64,000 bases of DNA, from the NCBI GenBank assembly GCA_932521025.1, contig OW051469.1, positions 2,988,398 to 3,052,397 on the forward strand, read 5' to 3'. The position numbers and the translations under genes are program-made. A model generated the notes under the pieces. That model was given only the letters and a program-made list of their open reading frames with translations, had not been told where the DNA came from and searched no databases. Origin of the DNA: Oscheius onirici (Eukaryota > Nematoda > Chromadorea > Rhabditida > Rhabditidae). Shown here piece after piece: positions 49,658 through 60,197 of the stretch; the stretch's first letter is position 1, and each line of letters begins with the position of its first letter.

Positions 49658-51379
49658 TCACCACTTCCCACTCGTCGTCTTGATCATCCAGTCATCCACC
49701 ACCGTCACATTATAAGACGTCACAAAAGTGACCGGCTCCCTCGTCCGGTCAATCAGCTTGCCCTGCTGGGCCATGTACTCATCGTCTTCATTGCTCCAAA
49801 GAACATCCGTCCAGTCTACTGCAACCTGTCCCCTCGTGAACCTTCCTCCCAGCTCGACATTCACTCTCAATTGGGTCTTTTTGTGAATGACCGAGACCGG
49901 GTCAATGGCCGTAGCGACGGCAATCTCGTCACAGTAGGTAAACTGTCGATTATTGTTGGCCAGAATCTCTCGGCCGACGTGGGTAGCAGTGGAAAGGTAG
50001 TCAGCTAGAGGGGTGCCAGTGTGGAGGTGGACGTCAAAGTCGATCATCTTCTCGTGCTGAAAATGTCTACTGTTACTCTCTCAGTCTCTCTCACCTTCGG
50101 TCCCTCCATAAAGAACGCCTCCCAAGGAACGAGAGTCACATTCTTCATCTCCTTCAGAACGATGGAAGCAGCCTCTGGATCACCGTGGAAGTTGAATTCG
50201 GCCGTCGACTTCGAGTCCACGTTTCCAGTCCCGTAAAAGTTACCTCCCATGATTACTGTCTTCTTTGGCTGGTTGACAAAGTTTCTGTCCAGCTTAATGG
50301 CCAATGCGACGTTGGTTAGAGGACCTAGACAGACTAGGGTTGCGTCGGGGTTGTCCTGGAAAGGTACTGTTGAGAGACAGAGAGACAGACTCACCTTGGT
50401 CAACTGGATCAGAGCCAGAGCGGCAATCTGATTCTCATGGGACGTAAAATCAGTTTCCAGCACTGGAGGGAAAGACTCTGGACGATCTCCAATCCCATCC
50501 TTTCCAAAGAAGACATTCTCACTGATGACTTCGTCATCAGTCTCCTTGATGAAAGGATGGGAAGCTCCCTTGAAGACTGGAATTCTCCTTGTCACTCCAT
50601 TCGCCCGAATGGTTCTGATCACATTGGCTGTGGACTGGTCCACATTTACACAGCCGTGGACCGTCGTGATGGCTATTACCTGAAAGTTTGTTCACATTTG
50701 TTAATCTCTCTGTCTCCCGAACTGATAACGAGGCGTTTCTTCTGGGGGATTAGTCTTGGGGAAAGATTGAACGCTCTCTAACAGAATCATTGCTCAAGGA
50801 ATCCCTTTGAATCCCACGCAGCAAAAGTCGGAAGTCTTCACCAGATCCCTTTGGAAGCCGTTTTTAATGATTCAGACAAGAGTCAGATGACAGAGCCAAA
50901 GGAATCTCGGCTGTAAATTATAAGGCCGGTCACTTTCATCACTTTCTCATGATTTGGTAAAAAAAATAACGCTCAAATTTTTGCTAAAGAAACCATATTT
51001 TTCATTCTCAAGAGAAATTTAGTTCAGGCAATTTTCTGAAAAGGAATTAAAATGGCAAAAAAAGACATCCCAAAAATTTGCGTGAGCCCAAATATGCAGT
51101 ACGCAATAGGAAGAAGCTATCCGACATCCAAAAGTAATTAGACTGTGTGATTTATTTACTCTTTGACCCAAAAATGTGTTTTTTTTTACAGATGCTCATC
51201 GGAAAAGCTATTATACGAAAAAGTGCCATTTACTAACCTCAGCCGCTGGATGTTGAAGTGCCAAGGAGATTGCTCTCACATCGTCCGAGACCCCATCAGT
51301 ATCTGAAGTTTTCTTATCGCTAACAAAAAAAAGAAGAAAACTTGCCTATGATCAGTTTAGTCCTTCTTTCGATCTTCAT
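49658..51379 (-). CDS. Inosine/uridine-preferring nucleoside hydrolase family protein
   Basis: Exons 51379-51346, 51302-51238, 50679-50395, 50355-50095, 50056-49658; 347 aa. The N-terminus has the calcium-binding DxDxxxDD motif as [20 protein letters not shown], followed by [17 protein letters not shown], which is the family hallmark. Further blocks are [50 protein letters not shown] and a C-terminal [13 protein letters not shown] that supplies the late metal Asp. Such enzymes cleave the N-glycosidic bond of ribonucleosides in purine or pyrimidine salvage. The first intron starts with GC (atag|gcaagt) and ends in cttcag, which restores the DTD motif exactly. The ATG at 51379 is the first in frame. 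Confidence 0.9.
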
Positions 51380-51662
51380 AGCAGTAACAGCCAGAAAAAT
51401 GAAAAGAACTGAAAAGAGCCGAGATTAGATTCCTGTCTCTGATTAGATAGCAATGTGCGAAGCTGTTAGTTTTAGGCACCTGAGAACATGTTCCGGTACC
51501 GGTTGGGGAAAGTTGTTTGAGGAACATGAGGGAACAGGGCTGACGGTTTGGAGAGCAAAGGGGGAAAGGGTCGTGGCAGCCTCTAGAATGGAACTGAGAG
51601 AGATCGTAGAAGGTGATACTGGAGAAACTAGATGGGAGAAAGTAATGATCAAAAGATGACAG

Positions 51663-51751
<89 letters not shown>

Positions 51752-52219
51752 ACTGAAGTAAAGAGTGGTAAAGAAGGTGCTCAGTCAACTGGAAAACTGG
51801 CCCGGAACTGAGGAAGTAAATAGGAAAGAACGAAAAGAGTAGTATCGCCTGTACACAAAAACAGACTGCCACTCCTTCTTATCTACTCACTGTGACTGTT
51901 TAAAAAGGACCGTTAATCTAACAAGACGTGTAAAAGTGACTCTCTTTTGGCATCCTCTTTCTTTGGAGTCGATTGGTATTCAGCGGACATTTGACTGGAA
52001 GTCGATATGAGATTCTTCCTATAGGGAAGACGATGACGACCCAATTTAAAAGTTATGTGGGAAGACGTTTCGATGGCCTCTCTGATTCACTGTCTCTCTA
52101 TCCTCGTCACTCCTCCAAATCTTTAAAAATCTGTTTGTCTCCAATCCTCTTGCCTAATAAGAAGAAGCCCATCAAGCTGACTCCCATGGCTTCCTTCATT
52201 CTACACATTTGACACCGAG
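51380..52219. other. Divergent intergenic region with a hexamer array
   Basis: Shared upstream region of the minus-strand nucleoside hydrolase and the plus-strand ankyrin gene. Apart from the GGGACA array no element was recognised. Confidence 0.5.
51663..51751 (+). repeat. GGGACA hexamer tandem array
   Basis: About fifteen perfect GGGACA units stand between two divergent genes. The minus strand translates to a Val-Pro repeat, which is an artefact of the array. Confidence 0.95.
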
Positions 52220-53050
52220 ATGAGCGTCGCTGCCGAGATTCCTCGTCTCGAACATTTGGGAGATGAGAGCCTTCCTGAGCCTCCAGTCGCCTTGGTCGAC
52301 ATCCAGGCCCAAGACGAAAAGGGCAATTCGGCTCTGATTCTAGCCGCTGCAGAAGATCGTGTCCTTCTGGTCCAGCACATTTTGCAACTGGCGGGAGAGA
52401 CTGGGAGATTGGATCAGGTGGGCGGAGGGTTCTTTCTGTCTCTCTGCCCCCCATTACCTGTTTCCCCGACCAGTTAGCGTGACTCTCAGCACATTTTCCG
52501 CTGTTTTGCTCACTCTTTATGTTGCGGGAACTGAGATCAGGATTGTCTATTCTTGCCGTATGATGTCTTGTTATTAGACAAGGAAGCCTATTCCGAGAGA
52601 GACAGACGAAAAACAAAAACACTGTGTGTCGAAATGTCATCATTCCACATTCGCAAATCCCCTTTTCTAGGTGCTGACTCTGCGAAATGTGGACGGAATT
52701 TCCGCACTCGATATGGCTATTCGTAGAGGGGCGGGACGGTCGGCTGCTCTAATTGCCGAGGCTGCTTCGAAGGAGAGAAAACGACGAAAGGTGAGTCGTA
52801 CTCTAGAATTTATGCTGGGAGTGTTTAGGCACGGCTTCGCCGTCTCAGCACCTCAGCCGTGGCTCTTCGAAGAGCCGGCCGCGAGGAGCGGTATCACAAG
52901 AGTGACGAGCCGCCAACTTGCCGTGTGAAAGACTTTGAGGAGGCTTTGAAGAAGCGGAGGGAGGAAGAAGAGAAGATTGAGGTCATCATGAGCGAGGAGG
53001 AGAACAAGTGGGTTCAGAGAGTCAGAAGGACAGAGAGCAAGAGTCTGTGA
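52220..53050 (+). CDS. Small ankyrin-repeat protein
   Basis: Exons 52220-52417, 52671-52790 and 52829-53050, all phase 0, give 179 aa. Two ankyrin-like repeats are visible: DEKGNSALILAAAEDRVLLV (about residues 33-52) and NVDGISALDMAIRRGAGRSA (about 72-91). The C-terminal third is a charged helix (FEEALKKRREEEEKIEVIMS; EEENKWVQRVRR). Such proteins act as binding adaptors; no catalytic domain is present. The start is the first ATG after a short leader. A Merlin-type MITE lies 50 bp past the stop. Confidence 0.82.
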
Positions 53051-53099
53051 CTAACTCAGAGGGAGTATGAGTGGTTCAAATAAGAGGCAAAGTATTCTC

Positions 53100-53681
53100 G
53101 GTACTTTGGTAATACACGGAATACCTTTGCCAAAAACCATTATTTATATATCTGTAAAAAGTGACCCGCAAAGAGAAAGGTGGTTTGGAGTTTACAAAAA
53201 TAGAGCAATACAAAAACGGAGCAATATTATTTTGGGTCAAAGGAAAACCCCAACACCGTCTGAACGAAGCTGAAAGTGACGTTGTTTGTGGTTTTCCTTT
53301 GACCCAAAATAATATTGCTCTATTTTTGTAAACTCCAAACCACCTTTCTCTTTGCGGGTCGCTTTTTACAGATATATTTAACCCTTTCTGCAAAATAGTC
53401 GAAGAATATTTTCTGTCGCTCACTACTAACAAAAAACGCTGTATTCGGAACACTAGTAGGCACGCTGAAGGTGTCCAAAAAATTCAGCGCTTTTGGACAC
53501 CGGTGCGCGCTTTCATGGTGGACGAAAAAGGGCCACGAGTAACGGCGGAGATCGACATGACGCGCCGCACTAAGCCAACGGGAAACCAAACCACCGCGTA
53601 GGAAACCAAACCACCGTAATAATAGTAACAATGTCAGTAATTGGTTTTTGGCAGAGGTATTCCGTGTATTACCAAAGTACC
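53100..53681. mobile_element. Merlin-like MITE, 582 bp
   Basis: Ends GGTACTTTGGTAATACACGG and CCGTGTATTACCAAAGTACC, flanked by GTATTCTC on both sides (53092-53099 and 53682-53689), an exact 8-bp duplication. Inside lies a second, nested inverted repeat: GACCCGCAAAGAGAAAGGTG near 53162 pairs with its near-complement near 53340, around GGTCAAAGGAAAACC. It shares the GG tip and the GGTAATAC word with the other Merlin-type elements. It has no coding capacity. Confidence 0.85.
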
Positions 53682-53922
53682 GTATTCTCTTTGGATACAA
53701 CTGGATAGTGAGTCTGGATAAGACTCAGGACTCAGAGTACAGTAACCCTTGAGACAGAATGAAATTTCAAAAAAAAATATTAACGAAGGACTATGGCATT
53801 CAGCGGAGCATCTTCTCGAGCAAGTGCGTTATAGTCTATTTCCAACGAACAGGGACACCTGAAGAACTTTTAATTTCGGTACACGCGAATGCACAATTTT
53901 TTGTTTTTGGTACACTCTTTAT

Positions 53923-55699
53923 TTACAGTACTTTTTCAATCTTCTTAACTCTCATGCTGAACTTTGGCGGATTCTTGAAGACACTGGTGGGGTGCTCAAA
54001 GTCGCTCAGCTTCTCCTTGCTAATTCTCTCCAACTCGTAGTCCAGGAGCAGATTTCCCAGAAGCTAAAACTGTTTTCCATTAAACAAACGTCTGAACTTA
54101 CCAAGTAGAGTTCAGCTCTGGCCAGAGACTCTCCAGGACAGGACCTCTTTCCCAGTCCGAACGGATTCACATGTTTTTCCAGCTCGTGGTTCTTGAGGTA
54201 GCGAGTAGGGTCAAACTAAAAAATGTTGGCATTTTGAGAAAAATAACGGATTACCGTGGTATTGTTTTTGAAGAGATCGTCATTTTCCATAATGACCGAA
54301 ACTTCTGCCGTGATAGGAGTCTCAGGAGCTACTGAATAGCCGCCAACCTGGGTGATGCCCTTGGTTTGACGGAAGAGGTTGACGAGGACGATAGAGGCGT
54401 GTCTTTGGGTCTCCTGAAGAAGTAGTTTTGAGGTATTGAGGGGAAAGTTACAGTAATCAGAGCGTTGAGATACGGAGTATTCTTCTTGTCGGTCAAGGAG
54501 AGTTGTCTCTTATTTTCAGTGATTTTGACCAATTCCTTTCGGGCCTCGACCATGATCTGGAAATCACACAAGATCGAAGAATGTCATTATTCTTACCTCC
54601 GGTTGATTGAGCAAATTAGTCAACCCGGAGAGCATAGTCGTCGAAGTCGTGTCCTGTCCAGCGGACCATAGATCGGCCACATTGTAGACCAAAGTCTCTT
54701 CCGTGTAGATAGAGGTCGGATCACCTTCTTCTTCCTTCATTTTGCTCAAGAAACAGTCAATATAGTCTTCTGGAGTCTCAGCAATCACATGTTCTCCGGT
54801 CTCGATGGCTCTCGATCTAACGAGTTCAGTTAACTCACTCACTAGACCTCATACCTCTCTCTGATCTGCTCCCTGAGAAAGTCGTTCAATTTATCGAACA
54901 TTCTAGGCCAGGCTTCCCATCTCTTCTTCAAATACGGAATCTTCCAGAGCCATTCGTAGCTGGCGTAGAAGTCAATAACTCCGAGATAAAAGGTTTCTGC
55001 CAGAGACTCCCTTAGCTTGAAGAATCGTTCTTCCTTCTCCTTTTCCAGTCTCTCATTGAACAGAATTCGATTGATGATGCTGCCGACCATCAATTCAATG
55101 AAAGGGAAGGCTTCAATCTCATTCTGTCCACTGGCCAGCTTTTTGTTCAGTTCCACCATTCGGAGATTGTATTCCATCATGATGCGCTCCTCCATGATTC
55201 CTCGTCCGAGACCAAAGTTTCGGAAGGTGTGGAGCATGAAGCGGCGGTGTTCCGACCAGAAGGGACCGTTAGAATTGACGATTCCGATGCCTTCTGGAAT
55301 ACTGTTTGGTCTGTCTCCCTGTCTCTCTGAACTCACTACTCCCATCCATCCACAGTTTTGTCGCCCATCTGTCCGTAAACTCATGTCCCCGCTTGATCAT
55401 AGTCTCCTGTGCCAGGTCCAGACTACAGATATGAACAGTCGGGTCCGGTCCCATCCAGAGAGTAAAAACAGGACCATATTTCTGAAGAATTTTAGTCGAG
55501 GCTTCAGAATAAACAATACCTTCTTGAGATCCTTCATAACGTTGACAATATGTCCATGTTTCCACTGTAAAAGAGCCAATTGAGGAAGATTTCCAATCAG
55601 TGGAAAGGGAACGGGTCCAGGAGGGAGCGATTTCATCTTTTGATAGAGAGATGCAAGAATAACAGTCAAAATGACTGTTAAAATGAGGATAGTTAGCAT
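53923..55699 (-). CDS. Cytochrome P450, CYP2-like
   Basis: Exons 55699-55520, 55481-55337, 55293-54855, 54816-54597, 54556-54452, 54413-54255, 54215-54102, 54063-53923; 500 aa. An N-terminal membrane anchor (MLTILILTVILTVILASLYQ) is followed by the proline hinge LPPGPVPFPLIGNLPQ. The I-helix motif is SAGQDTTSTT, the K-helix has ETQR, and the haem ligand is Cys at about 442 in FGLGKRSCPGESLARAE. It is a full-length microsomal monooxygenase of the kind that oxidises lipids, steroids or xenobiotics. The second intron (43 nt) must be spliced at tattccag for the frame to hold. AATAAA follows the stop within 10 nt. Confidence 0.95.
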
Positions 55700-55931
55700 T
55701 GTAGCTGAGGTTGGGGAACTATTTTCCGAGCACTGGTTATATACTCAGTCTTTCTTATCGGGTCGCACAAAAATCACAAAGACACGCGGAACACGCAAAA
55801 CACGAAAAGCAGAAAGAAAACATGGAACAGCTGGGTTTGATTGTAATTCGTCGGTCTACTTGGAGGAAAAGATCACAGTTTCTGTCTCTCTGCTGTGGTT
55901 GTCAAAAATTTACAAAAAAAGCAAAAAGGAT

Positions 55932-55998
55932 TCCTCCGAACCAGGATCGAACTGGTGACCTTTAGATCTTCAGTCTAACGCTCACCCAACAGAACTAT
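55932..55998 (-). pseudogene. tRNA-Phe pseudogene
   Basis: The T arm, variable loop and anticodon arm (anticodon GAA) match the two intact tRNA-Phe copies exactly, but the D arm is altered (gagctatcgaggc is replaced by gaactatatattg), so the acceptor and D stems cannot form. A short A-rich flank is shared with copy 1. The right edge of the homology is about 55998. Confidence 0.85.
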
Positions 55999-56115
55999 AT
56001 ATTGCCACTTGGTGGTTTATGTAAAGGGGGCTGGGAAATTTATTCGTGCTAATAAACCAGACGCTCTCAGAATATCCCAGGAAATTGACCAATTTCCAGG
56101 GCAAAACAATTCGAC

Positions 56116-57208
56116 ATGATGCGCCAGCGAACCTCCTCCAATAATCCTCTCCCCATCGTTGAAGATCCTCTTCTGGAGACCAGAAACTTTGCACAGAAGG
56201 CCGTGTCTTCCCTGACGGAGAAGCTTTCCAATGTTCTGAGATCTAAGAAGAATCGGGTCGAGACTCTGCCTCCTCTTGATCCACGTCGTCGCGACCTTCT
56301 CAACAATCAGACCAGTTCTTTGGATAACACCGTACGCTTTTATTGTTCTTCTGGATGATGGTACAGTTTTAGGAACCCTTCACTCCAGACGTTCCAGAAG
56401 ACAGGGAGATTGAGACTCTTGGTCCGGATGGGCTGTATCCTTCAGAAGAAAGAGGTGAGCAAAGAACTGGGGGCAGGGATAAAGGGAGAGTCTAAAATCT
56501 GTTGAGTTCTAAAGATTATCAAGAGTCTTGACTGGAACAATCCAAGGGGGCCAGAGACAGTAGTCCAGAGGAGCTATAGTAGTCAGGATACTGAGACAAT
56601 AAATCTAAGTGAATAGAGTCTGTAGTCAAGAGTCGGAGTAAGTTAAAATAGTCAGAATAGTGAGAGAAACCATTAGCCAGTAAAAGTCACAGTACGGTAT
56701 ATCGTAGAACAGTAGGAGGGTGAGGATCACGGATAGTACCACTTGGAAAGATAGTGGTCAATAAGAGAGTCACATCCTGTGATTGACTCAGAGGCAGTGT
56801 GAGTTACGGTAGAAAAAGACTCTGAATCCGAAGGGATAGTGAGTCTGGACAAGAGTCAAAGTACAGTAACCCTTAGGAGTGTGATTACTGGGAAGAGTTG
56901 CAGTACAGAACTGAAAATTTTTATAGACTGTACTGTAGGATAGGGTGAGTATGAGAAACCTTTGAATTCCGACAAATAGTGAGTCTAGACAAGAGTCACA
57001 GTGCATACCTAACTCCTCAGTAACATAACGGACTAGGTCTAGACGGATAGTGACTCTGGCTAATAGAAACTTCGAATTCTGGACTCAGTCTTTACCAATG
57101 ACTCATCCCCTCCCTCCACTTTCAGCAATGGCTCAATCCTATCGCTTCCCGAAGATTCTCCACCGCCGCCGGGCTGCCTCTGAGCACCGGGCCGCCGTCA
57201 AGAAGTGA
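56116..57208 (+). CDS. Small basic protein of unknown function
   Basis: Exons 56116-56331, 56373-56454 and 57126-57208; 126 aa. It begins MMRQRTSSNNPLPIVEDPLL, has a Lys/Arg-rich middle (LRSKKNRVETLPPLDPRRRD), an acidic strip (VPEDREIETLGPDG) and a very basic tail (KILHRRRAASEHRAAVKK). No signal peptide, membrane segment or known domain is seen. The splice phases agree. The 671-nt second intron contains no gene but many short AGTCTGGACAAGAGTC-like words. I do not recognise the family. Confidence 0.7.
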
Positions 57209-57334
57209 ACCAGTTCTTACCACTTGTAATCCCGACTGACTCTCTTACAGCTACATTCCCCTTATAAGTGGACCACCTCCTTAAAAAGAGACATCCCGTC
57301 TGATCTTACTCCCTCTCTCTCTGTCTAGTAATAA

Positions 57335-59424
57335 ATGTTGCTGCTTCTGTTACTTTTACCGACTCTCTGTCGGTCTATTCCCGTCGACAATGGAGTGGAA
57401 GGCGAGCCAGAAATTGAATGTGGTCCTACTTCCATTACGGTCAACTTCAACACAAGGAACGTCTTCGAAGGACACGTCTATGTTAAAGGACTGTTCGATC
57501 AGACCGGCTGTCGGAACGACGAGGGAGGCAGACAGGTAACTTTTGGTCTAAAAGTTAAGAGACTTTCGTCCTCTTTCGGGAACCTGAAGGAGGTGGCGGT
57601 GGGGAAGAGCCACCTCTCACAACTACTGACGCTTACGTCACTGTGCCTAGAGAAGAGAGGGCGGTCAGGAGCCTACTGGTCACTAGATAGTGTACAAGAA
57701 CTGGATTGGACCAACTGTTTTCAGGTGGCTGGGATTGAGCTGCCGTTTGAGACCTGTAATGTGGCTAGGACGAGGTCACTGAATCCTAGAGGAGTCTTTG
57801 TCTCGACTACTGTAGTCATCTCTTTTCATCCACAGTTTGTGACCAAGGTTGACAGGTGAGTCTGTCTCTGTCTCTCACCGTCCTACTTCCAGAGCCTACC
57901 GTCTCCAATGTTTCTACATGGAAGCTGACAAGACAGTCGCTGCTGAACTGGCAGTCTCTGAGCTAACGACTGCCTTCCAGACAGCGGTCAGTGGTCTTGA
58001 AAGCCGCGAGATATGATCTAGTTATGAGGACCGGATTATAGCCAAGTGTGGCGATGACCTTGACGCCATTGTCTTAATATCAAGAGAGGAACTTTCAGGT
58101 TGTGCCAATGCCCATATGTCGGTATGAAATTCTGGATGGGGGACCGACTGGCACTCCTGTAGCTTTCGCTACCATTGGACAACAGGTAATGAGAGACAGA
58201 GAGACAGAGACTCATACTCTCTCAGGTCTACCACAAATGGACCTGTGACTCCGAAACGACCGACACTTTCTGTGCCGTGGTTCACAGCTGTACAGTAGAC
58301 GACGGGAATGGAGATACTGTCCAGATTCTTGATGATGCCGGTTGTGCTCTTGACCGCTTCCTTTTGAACAATCTAGAGTATCCTACTGATCTCATGGCTG
58401 GTCAGGTTGGCCACTTTTGTATGAGTCTGCTGACTGAAGCTTTAGGAAGCCCACGTGTACAAATACGCCGACAGAGCACAGCTCTTCTACCAATGTCAGA
58501 TCAGTATTACGATCAAGGAGCCGAATCAGGACTGTGCCCGACCACAGTGTACTGAACCAACTGGATTCGGGGCTCTCAGGACTGGAGGAGGAGGGGGTGA
58601 AGTGACTACTGTTACTGTTCCGACGACTGAAAGGAAGAGACTGCTGTTGAGAAGACGGAGGAGTGTCTGGCAGGCCGAGAATACGATGGATGTTAGGGCA
58701 GAGATTAGTGCTATGGATATCAGTGACAAGGTAAAAGTCTGACTGGGATTAGACTAGATCAGAGCGAGACTCCGACTCTCTGACTCAGTTCCCAACAAGT
58801 TTGGCTAATAAGCTAATCCCTCCGGTCTAGATCCAAGAGGAATCAGTTGACTTACTCACTAAATCAGTTATTGACCCTCGACTCTCGTCTACCTTACCTA
58901 CTCTAAAACTCTTAACTATACTCTTGTCTATCAAGAGTGAGACTGTTGACCGACTAGATTCTCTTAGTAAATCTTGGTTTTGTACTACTGATCCAGTTTG
59001 ACCCAGTTCAAAGACTCTCGACTACTGACTCACTCTTTCCTTAGCTTCCAGTTCTTCGTCCCTGTCTCTCACTGTCTTCTACACCGTCTAACCATCTACT
59101 GACGTTCTTCGGACTCACTGTCTTTCCCCTGACTACTAACAATCCGCTTACTCTTGACTATCTGTCTCTGACTCTTCGCAATATTATTATGTTCAGAAAG
59201 ACGCCCAGCTTCCCTCTTCCCTTCCTCAAGAGCTCGGAAGCAGTTTTGGACTTACCAAGGCCTTTTGCGTCACTCCTCTCATAGCCTCAGCTATCGGGAC
59301 GACGGGCATAGTACTACTGGCTGCTGGTATTCTTCTAGGTAGACTACTGAGTCGCTACAGTAACCCACACTGTTCAGGTGCCCTGCTACTCCGTCCCAAG
59401 ACCTTCCGATCTGGTTCTCTTTGA
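57335..59424 (+). CDS. ZP-domain cuticlin A
   Basis: Exons 57335-57535, 57725-57855, 57893-57986, 58099-58185, 58225-58404, 58446-58730, 59197-59338, 59378-59424; 388 aa. A signal peptide (MLLLLLLLPTLCRSIPVDNG) precedes a ZP domain with NGVEGEPEIECGPTSITVNF, RAYRLQCFYMEADKTV, CAVVHSCTVDDGNGD and FYQCQISITIKEPN. A furin-type site (LLLRRRRSV) follows, then a hydrophobic C-terminal anchor (IASAIGTTGIVLLAAGILL). Cuticlins of this CUT-1-like kind are cleaved, secreted and cross-linked in the cuticle, where they help form alae or collars. A TATA-like ttataag lies near 57262, and tctag stands just before the start region, possibly a trans-splice acceptor. It is a tandem paralogue of cuticlin B. Confidence 0.93.
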
Positions 59425-60197
59425 CACACTTTGTTTCAATGAAAAAGGCCCCCATTGTGTGCAATAGCCCCCCTCTGCTGGAATGAATCCCATTGGCAAG
59501 CTTTTGTTTTGATTGGAAGAATGTCGCAAGTGCAGGTTTCCAGTCCGCCTATCTCAAATCACGGATCTATCTTCACATATATGCTAATATGCCGGGGGCA
59601 ACCCGTCTTCATCCGGCGGGGGCCAACTGACCGCCGATGGCGATCAGTTACGCCACAAAACAGGAGGGAAGATGAAATTTATGATGAGGGAGAGTTGCGT
59701 CATCGGATGAGTCAGAGACAGAGACAGAGACCCATAGTCGTAAATCTTATGTACAGGAACTTCTGGTCTTGCCCTCCCATTCCCCCAGATCATGCTGTAT
59801 CATGTTCGGGATTTTATGGCCCTCAGCTGAGATTGGTTGATGATCTTCCGATTTGCTTCTTTTTTATAAGACTGAGAGACGGTGAGACAGTACAATCTCG
59901 ACTAGTTCTCAGAGTCATTATACCCAGGTTCAAAGACAGTCTCAATAGAGAGACAGAGAGAAACAAGCATGACCATTCCCCGGTGCCATTTCGCTCTTTT
60001 TGCAACAGCGCATAATAATCCACGGGAGCGGGTTCGAGGAAGGGCGGGCGCCCGCCCGGCTCTGGCTACATAAAGCCGCAGCTTTTCTGAAGATGAAGAA
60101 GAAAAGTGGAAATCACTGCCTGTCTTCCGCCTTTATTTGTTCTGTTCAAACTGTTTTGCCTTTCAAACTACCATTTTTTCAAGCTTCTCTTCAGAAA
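59425..60197 (+). other. Intergenic region between the two cuticlins
   Basis: Holds the promoter of cuticlin B. A TATA-like tacataaag stands near 60068, and a 3' splice site (cttctcttcag) directly precedes the ATG at 60198 without a visible upstream donor, compatible with spliced-leader addition. The long open frame at 59455-60015 has no family resemblance. Confidence 0.5.

Noticed and set aside
51357-51872. A 171-aa Val-Pro repeat protein
   Set aside because: It is a translation of the GGGACA hexamer array and overlaps the first exon of the nucleoside hydrolase.
55293-55337. A frameshift in the P450 between exons 2 and 3
   Set aside because: A 43-nt intron with donor gtgagt and acceptor tattccag joins the two exons in frame and gives the expected conserved sequence, so no lesion is needed.
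59455-60015. A 186-aa open frame between the cuticlins
   Set aside because: No signal peptide, domain or splice context; it covers the promoter of cuticlin B and includes low-complexity sequence.
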